This document shows, piece after piece, positions 25,849 through 31,231 of a stretch of 31,231 nucleotides of DNA (position 1 is its first letter; each line of letters begins with the position of its first letter). The notes below the pieces were generated by a model. The model saw only the letters and a list, made by a program, of their open reading frames with translations, made no database searches and had not been told where the DNA came from. A program made the position numbers and the translations under genes. This stretch comes from Pelargonium nanum (taxonomy: Eukaryota; Streptophyta; Magnoliopsida; Geraniales; Geraniaceae): positions 1 through 31,231 of the forward strand of contig JAYMTF010000715.1 in NCBI GenBank assembly GCA_036897485.1. The letters are read 5' to 3'.

Positions 25849-26340
25849 GTGTGGTGTGCACGTCAGAGAGACCTTTTTTTTTCCCTTTCCTTCTGCATAT
25901 GCAGTTTATTAATTGTCTAGTACGAGGAGAGTTTTGGAATAATTGTGTTGCGCGGATGGTGATTTTGTAAAGACTGGTTTGGTTTTGTTTAGCAAGAAAT
26001 GTGTTTCTTGCTTTTATCTTGTGTTTCCTTGACGCCAACTTGGGATATTACTGATTTTCTCATTAATGGCAAGAAATTCTGCTTTAAATGTTTGAAAATA
26101 CTTCCAAGTCATTTGCATGCTCTGATTTTCTGGTCCTCAGATTGGTGAATGTTGCATTAGGTTTTGTAACTTTCACATGTTAATTTTAGAGGATTAATAT
26201 TTTATACTCTCCATTCTTCCAATTTACGTAATATGCCACGCACGAAAATCAACCGTCAATCCATGGGAAACTGTAATTTAATTTCCAACACTATTGCTAT
26301 ATTTCTACATGGCTCTCTCCTTCTCTCAGAGCGTGGTATT
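25849..26340 (+). other. GAPC 3' UTR and flank
   Basis: The presumed 3' UTR is T-rich and contains a small inverted repeat (AGCAAGAAAT...TTTCTTGCT, about 25991-26011). I see no canonical AATAAA. After about 26100 the DNA is ordinary AT-rich intergenic sequence. Confidence 0.45.
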
Positions 26341-26640
26341 TTAAAGACGCCTACCTAAATAGAGAGCATGTTTGTTATCACTAGTTGGAGCCAAAAGATG
26401 AAACGTTTTGGGCAAGAATTGTCCATCATCTTCTTCAAAAGGAATATTGAAAATTCGAGTGGCTGAAGCTGAAGTAGCTACTTTCGAAGTAACAGAAAGA
26501 AAAGCAACGACTGGAGTGGGAGAGTCAGAGTCGAAAAGAGGATTCCTCACTTTGTCTGTAGCTTAGCAAAAAGAGCCCGAAAGGAGGCAAATTCGTAGTT
26601 TAGTGCTACAACATGACTATGAGGAAAGAAAAATTATTGG
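26341..26640 (-). pseudogene. Protein-like fragment of unknown family with a frame break
   Basis: On the minus strand, the frame ending at 26341 reads [20 protein letters not shown], then [20 protein letters not shown], then [15 protein letters not shown] and LYLGRRL before a stop. It has balanced codon composition unlike the AT-rich surroundings. Directly upstream, in a different frame (about 26555-26625), lies [23 protein letters not shown], stop. The two together look like one degraded coding segment with a frameshift near 26550. I do not recognise the family and there is no convincing start codon. It could also be chance. Confidence 0.25.
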
Positions 26641-26734
26641 TCTAAGATGTCCTCACTATGTCAAATGATAATGTCACCATTGTAATAGACCACCACCATC
26701 ACACTCTAATATAACTCTAATGGAAAATGTTTTA

Positions 26735-26917
26735 CAATTTTTGTTTGTCAAGATAAGTGTCTTATGTTACTTGCATTGTTCTATCAAGATGAGTGTATTG
26801 TTTCTATTTTAAAATTTTAAAATGCATAAATAATTAATAATATAGCTATAATATTCAATATACTTAAACTTAATTATTCTCAAAATAGAAAGTAAGACTT
26901 ATTTTGAGACAAAAGAG
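26735..26917. mobile_element. Stowaway-like (Tc1/mariner) MITE, degraded
   Basis: The left end TACAATTTTTGTTTGTCAAG followed by ATAAGTGTCTTA is mirrored by the right end GTAAGACTTATTTTGAGACA followed by AAAGAGTA. On the reverse strand the right end reads TACTCTTTTGTCTCAAAATA then AGTCTTAC, the terminal style of plant Stowaway elements. TA dinucleotides bound both ends, as expected for the TA target. The interior is AT-rich and non-coding. The termini have diverged, so this is an old copy. Confidence 0.5.
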
Positions 26918-27290
26918 TATAAACTTATATGAACATATGTTGAATTGGTTGACCAAGTAAACAAATTGCCCAACTCACTAACCAGGTGAATATATTAATC
27001 AAACTATATTGATAGATCAATCAACTAAACAAATTAGTCATCCAATTATTGTGCGCCCAATGAATTTGTTTGTGTTTTGATGGAGTCGACCAATGCTTGC
27101 TTGCTCTCATATTAGAAACATACCATGGGGATTTAGGCTCATTAAAAAATTATGAACCTCCTATTCACATAAACACAGTTACTTCATTTTTCCAAACCCA
27201 GCAGAAAGTCTTGGTTGTTACACAGTTGGGGTTGGCCACCAAGCAATAACAATGATCCTCCAAACAGTTCTGGGTAATTATATCAAATAG
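26918..27290. other. Intergenic DNA between GAPC and prohibitin
   Basis: No gene, RNA or bounded repeat is seen. A few short near-repeats of CAACT / CAAATTAGTC style occur around 26950-27050. Confidence 0.4.
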
Positions 27291-27294
27291 AGAG

Positions 27295-28693
27295 GAACCC
27301 AATTGTTGATTTGTTTTATTACAAATAGCAAGATCAAATGATCCATATAATCCAGTCCAGACAAATTATAGCCTCGCACTTCAACATGATTTTAAGTGCA
27401 ACTAACAGCAAACAAAAGATGAAACAATGAGTAGTGAGAGCATTACATAAAGAAGATAGCAAGCATTTAAGATGCAGTGAACATGATCAATTCCCCAAAT
27501 TCTCAACTTTAAGATTATCAAGATGTTCGGATGACATATAGTCTAAAATAAGCAACAGCAAAAAGATTTATGGTAGTAAACAGTTGATACTTCCCCGCAA
27601 GTCAAGATCCAATGATACCATCATCTTCAGGAACCTGCAAACAAAAGAGAAATTATAATTCTTATCTACAGTTATGGATCTTAAACAGACATTAAACAAT
27701 AGAATTTCATCTATGACACTTACAGCTTCTTTGAAGGCAGTAGTTAAACGATTTCTATTTAAACAAATAAGAATCATTATATTACATGTCAGTGAAGGAC
27801 TATACAAAGTTGAGAACAAGTAGTAATAAGTGCATAAAAGCTAATTTCTAAACTGCATATGAATTCTTTAGTTTACACCCATCATTATAAGCAATGCCTT
27901 TTAATTAACACTCATATAGTCATATGCATGCCCAAATAAGAGAATAAATAGTCCCTATCCTGACTTTGTTTATTGTAAATGGAACCCTTTCCTATTACAT
28001 CCAATTTAAAAAGGCATTGGGGCATAAACAATATGAAAATGAAGACAAAAAATGTTCAAAAAGGCCTAACAGTAAATAGCATCACCCATATCAAAGAAGC
28101 CAAAAGCTTCAAGGCTATATACATTCCCTCCCATGGTTTCACAAACATTTCTCCTCAAGAATGTATAAGTTGGAACTTAGAAGATGGAAAAACATAGAAG
28201 GTAAACAATTGCATATTGAAGAACAAGTCTCGTAGCTGTAGTTAAAAGATCCAAATACCGAACAGTGGAATGGCTTTTCTGATTACTTCCTATGACATAA
28301 TTTGGGTGGATGCGTCTCTGTTAATGTCTCAACATATAGTAGTTACTAATTTAAATACATGCGTATTGTTTCAATAGCACAATGATGTGAAATGAAATTG
28401 GAAATAGACTAAGACCAGTTCTAGAGCAATAATAACACAACAAAATTCAAGAACTGATAACTACGAAAATAAAACAAGTTTAGGCCAGTTTCAATACGCA
28501 ACACCCAAGAAGGTATAAATGAATGTAGAATCAGAAACCAATACAAAGAATTCAAACTATAAGATTATCATTAGTACAGATCAACATCAAATGCAGTCAA
28601 GTAACAAATGAGATAAAAAGACACAAATAAGTATCAAATTGCAAGTAAAGCAGTAAACCAATATCCAGAAACAACAAAATGAAGCACCATTAC
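27295..28693 (-). other. Prohibitin 3' UTR exon and 1.06-kb 3' UTR intron
   Basis: On the minus strand, a GTAATG donor begins immediately after the stop codon at 28694. A good acceptor (TTTGTTTGCAG) ends at 27635, giving a 1059-bp intron in the 3' UTR. The next exon starts at 27634 with GTTCCTGAAGATGATGG. A minus-strand AATAAA at 27320-27315 is a plausible polyadenylation signal, so the transcript probably ends near 27295. The intron holds only AT-rich sequence. Confidence 0.5.
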
Positions 28694-29601
28694 CTATCTG
28701 GTGTTCAATGCCATAAGCATTTGGTTTCCTCCGGGAAGATATGCCACATTTGGCGACTTGGCTAGAGTTGCAGCAATCTCCCTCGAGGCCTCAATCTTCC
28801 TCAGCTCAATCAAACCCATTCCAACAGCCTGTGTAGCCTCAGAAATCAACTTGGCGGCCTCACTTTCTCCCTCTGCCCTTATAATTGCAGCTCTCCTCTC
28901 CTGATCTGCCTTTGCCACAACAAACTTTGACCTTTCGGCTTCCTGCTGTGCCACCTGCTTCTGCTCCACAGCCTTCGAAAACTCAGAACTGTAAGACAAG
29001 TGAGTTATAGCCACATCGTCGAGTTCAATGTTGAAGTCCCTGGCGCGCTTAATCAAGCTCTCCCGCACCAGAGCGGACACATGAGGCCGTTCCGTGAGCA
29101 GCTGGTCGGCATTGAACTGAGCCACCACAGCTTTCAGGACCTCATTTCCGATCGAAGGCAAAACCTTCTCGTCATACTCGAGACCTAGGGTTTTGAAGAT
29201 CTCAGGAAGCCGAGTGACCTATAGGAGACACCAATCAGTGAAACACACATATACATACACAAAATCGAAACGAATCAGAGCAATTACGGTACCTCTGGGC
29301 GTGAGAGGACACGGAGGGTGAGATTGACCATCTGGAGATCCTTGGTGCCGGAGACGGAGGAGAAGGTGTGGGGGCGGGTGCGAATGTCGAAGATGAAGGG
29401 CTTCTGGAGCCATGGGATGAGGAAGTGGGTGCCCTCGCCGATGGTGTCGTCGATGACTCCCCGGAAACGGTCGAAGAGGACGGCGCGTTGGCCTCCGTCG
29501 ACGGTGTAGAGGGAGGAATTGACGACGGTGGCGGCGGCGCCGAGACCGAAAGCGGCGCGTGCGACGTTAGAGAGGAAGTTGACGGCGGCTTGGCTGCCCA
29601 T
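28694..29601 (-). CDS. PHB3: Prohibitin, PHB3/PHB4 type (mitochondrial type I prohibitin)
   Basis: Two coding exons, 29601-29293 and 29218-28694, join in phase to 277 aa, the same length as Arabidopsis PHB3. The N-terminus ([20 protein letters not shown], then [17 protein letters not shown]) carries the single membrane-anchor segment. The SPFH/prohibitin domain follows ([80 protein letters not shown]). A charged coiled-coil ([35 protein letters not shown]) and [20 protein letters not shown] end the protein. Prohibitins form ring-like hetero-oligomers in the inner mitochondrial membrane and act as scaffolds or chaperones. The gene runs opposite to all its neighbours. Exon 1 is GC-rich, which creates long spurious antisense frames. 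The TAG stop ends exactly at the exon boundary. Confidence 0.96.
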
Positions 29602-29810
29602 AGCTTGGGATCAAGGATGCGAAAATGGGAGAGAACAGAGAAAGGAGGGGTTTTTGAGGGGTTAGGGTTTATCTGTGAGTGTTAGCTATGGCGATGGCGT
29701 GACTTACTTGTATGAGACATGTACTTGTGGAAGGGGTTAGGTTACGTCATCAGCCCACTTTTCATAATGGGCCGTTTTCGGCCCATTCCAATAAGCAATA
29801 GCCCATAAGT
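29602..29810 (-). promoter_or_regulatory. Prohibitin promoter: telo-box and four site II elements
   Basis: Reading toward the gene on the minus strand there are four TGGGCY (site II) motifs: 29800-29805 (TGGGCT), 29780-29785 (TGGGCC), 29768-29773 (TGGGCC, opposite orientation) and 29752-29757 (TGGGCT). A telo-box AAACCCTAA lies at 29670-29662. The middle two site II motifs form a perfect 9-bp palindrome with a TTTT spacer (AATGGGCCGTTTTCGGCCCA then TT). Site II plus telo-box promoters are typical of plant genes for mitochondrial, ribosomal and cell-growth proteins, where TCP and telo-box factors bind. This fits the prohibitin assignment. Confidence 0.75.
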
Positions 29811-30890
29811 CTGACAGCAAAAATTACTAGTCCATTATTATGTTTTAGTTGGGGTCCACTTTTTTGTTCCCAAAATACGTAATGTGTGTAATTTTTTAGA
29901 TTTTTTCGTGTGCCTATGAAAAAAAAATTGCATGGATAATTTTTTTTACAATGTTAAAAAAATATATATATTACATTGTAAAAAAATAGTCCTCGCCCAT
30001 CGAATGTTAGACGAATAATTTTTTTTATGATATCGACTGAATCAAGTGCAAAAGGTAGATGAAAGATGAAATGTGTCAATCATGTTCAATTTGATGCAAC
30101 TATAATTAATTTTTGTTTTTCAAATATTTACTTCCAAAATCATCTAATAGTGCTTTAAAATTCTGCAATAGAAGCAGTGTGAAGATCTAGAATCTAACTC
30201 TTCTACTTGTTGTTGATTCACTTTAAATTAATGTGTCATCCGATGGCACAAATTTTTGTATCACAAAAGCTAGTCTATTTATTTAAAGAAAAGGCTAGTC
30301 TATTAGAGGAGATCAACTCTATTCCTTGAGCTCCTGATCGCTTCTCATATCTTGTACACCACCCTCCTTTCTTCACACTCCATCAAGCACCCACAACTTC
30401 AATCCTTTCCACACACATTATTTTGAAAAAATAACGACACTTAATTTGCGGACCAGCGAAACTAAATATAGTGTCCCTCTTCTTTTGTAGATAGCCCAAA
30501 CCCAAACCTTGAACTTTCTCAAGCCCACCACTAGGGCCAACATGCCTTATATCGTCATCGACCTTTCTATATCCCTTTATTTTTCTATCTAGTAGAGTTT
30601 GGCCTACTTTGCACTTACTTATTTACTTAATCATTCTCACGCTTCATGGTATCTTTCGCATGAATCACCTCTTGCCACACTCTATACAATTCCTCTAGGG
30701 GGTCGCCCTTATCCATTTGGCCAAACCCTTGAATATGGACTCATTCACTCCTCTTGCCTTTAGAGCCTTGGATTAATCATTTGTAACTCTAATATTGACT
30801 CTTTGTTTCTTATCTCCTTCCCTCAAAACCACCATATAACTTCCAAACTCATACAACTTATGCTCATCATTTTCATCTTAATTCCTTCCC
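29811..30890. other. Intergenic DNA with short hairpin and decayed sequence
   Basis: A short inverted repeat lies at 29941-29986 (TTTTTTTACAATGT and ACATTGTAAAAAAA around an AT core). On the minus strand between about 30350 and 30870 there are unusually open but broken frames (for example GYRKVDDDIRHVGPSGGLEK and VNESIFKGLAKWIRATP). They may be remnants of a retroelement or pseudogene, but I recognise no domain. Confidence 0.3.
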
Positions 30891-30894
30891 CACT

Positions 30895-31020
30895 GGTTGT
30901 TGGAATTGAACCTACAGACTCGTCTCATGCACAATAAACGCCTCTTAAAAGGTCACTTAAGGGCTTACCATTGTGACCGTACCATGACACCTCAATGTGC
31001 CTCGTTTAGTTGGGATATTT
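30895..31020 (-). mobile_element. Possible tRNA-derived SINE remnant
   Basis: On the minus strand an A-box-like GGTCACAATGGTAAGCCC (about 30978-30961) is followed about 50 bp later by a clean B-box, AGGTTCAATTCC (30913-30902). This Pol III promoter pair suggests a tRNA-derived SINE head running leftward. The A-to-B spacing is longer than in a tRNA. No poly(A) tail or target duplication is evident. Confidence 0.3.
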
Positions 31021-31155
31021 CATGTTGGTAATTCTTGTCCCGATGACTAAAACGTCCACACAGAAACAAATCATGTAATTGCCTAGGTGGATGTAACACA
31101 TTCTGGTAAACTCAAGGCTTTGTATATATATATTGTTTTAGTAATATATGTATGT

Positions 31156-31195
31156 GTTGAGATGGCCGAGTTGGTCTAAGGCGCCAGATTAAGGT

Positions 31196-31228
<33 letters not shown>

Positions 31229-31231
31229 TCT
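31156..31231 (+). tRNA. trnL-AAG: tRNA-Leu (anticodon AAG), 3' end cut by the window
   Basis: The sequence begins GTTGAGATGGCCGAGTTGGT (acceptor strand GTTGAGA; D-arm with A-box TGGCCGAGTTGG). The anticodon arm is CCAGA-TTAAGGT-TCTGG, giving anticodon AAG, which reads CUU leucine codons. A class II long variable arm (GGTCCGAAAGGGCG) and a paired T-arm with B-box (GTGGGTTCAAATCCCAC) follow. The window ends after TCT of the 3' acceptor strand, so about five bases are missing. There is no intron. Upstream AT-rich TATATATATA (about 31124) fits plant nuclear tRNA genes. The gene looks functional as far as it can be seen. Confidence 0.95.

Noticed and set aside
29368..29685. 105-codon plus-strand open frame rich in Gly/Glu/Val
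   Set aside because: It is the antisense shadow of GC-rich prohibitin exon 1. The minus strand there encodes a complete conserved protein.

Overview
The window is nuclear DNA of a flowering plant, most likely a eudicot. The genes are split by many short AT-rich GT..AG introns, the intergenic DNA is AT-rich with decayed transposon pieces, and every recognisable product is a plant nuclear protein. I cannot name the species. No operon, CRISPR, phage or other prokaryotic feature is present.

Layout from left to right: (1) the 3' end of a PUX1-type UBX-domain gene (+, 270-1790; its 5' exons lie off the window); (2) a gene-poor stretch at 1.8-5.2 kb with a short tandem duplication, a possible LINE tail and a well-bounded Mutator-type MITE (4922-5203, 9-bp target duplication) just upstream of the next gene; (3) a complete cytosolic glucose-6-phosphate dehydrogenase gene (+, 15 coding exons, 517 aa, with a probable leader intron); (4) an SKIP14-type F-box gene (+, 13020-14531) whose frame is broken twice within about 135 bp; (5) a 5'-truncated LINE/RNase H relic (15571-16157); (6) a complete GT-1/GT-4-type trihelix transcription factor gene (+, 5 exons, 360 aa); (7) a foldback repeat followed by a complete cytosolic GAPDH gene (GAPC, +, 11 exons, 337 aa); (8) a decayed protein-like fragment and a Stowaway-like MITE; (9) a prohibitin PHB3-type gene (-, 277 aa) with an intron directly after its stop codon and a site II/telo-box promoter; (10) a repeat-derived tail with a SINE-like signature; and (11) a tRNA-Leu(AAG) gene cut by the window end.

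The genes are independent transcription units and not a pathway cluster. G6PDH (entry to the oxidative pentose phosphate pathway) and GAPC (glycolysis) both act on cytosolic hexose/triose carbon, but I infer no functional linkage from their proximity. PUX1 (CDC48 adaptor), SKIP14 (SCF ubiquitin ligase subunit), GT-1 (light-responsive transcription) and PHB3 (inner mitochondrial membrane scaffold) are housekeeping or regulatory genes.

I found no convincing new multi-gene system. The points most worth a second look are the MITE at the G6PDH promoter, the double frame break in SKIP14, the stop codon that ends exactly at an exon junction in PHB3, the all-phase-1 intron layout with two beta-grasp-like modules in the trihelix factor, and the broken protein-like fragment at 26.3-26.6 kb. 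Exon boundaries were set by hand from splice consensus, reading phase and family similarity. UTR limits are approximate.
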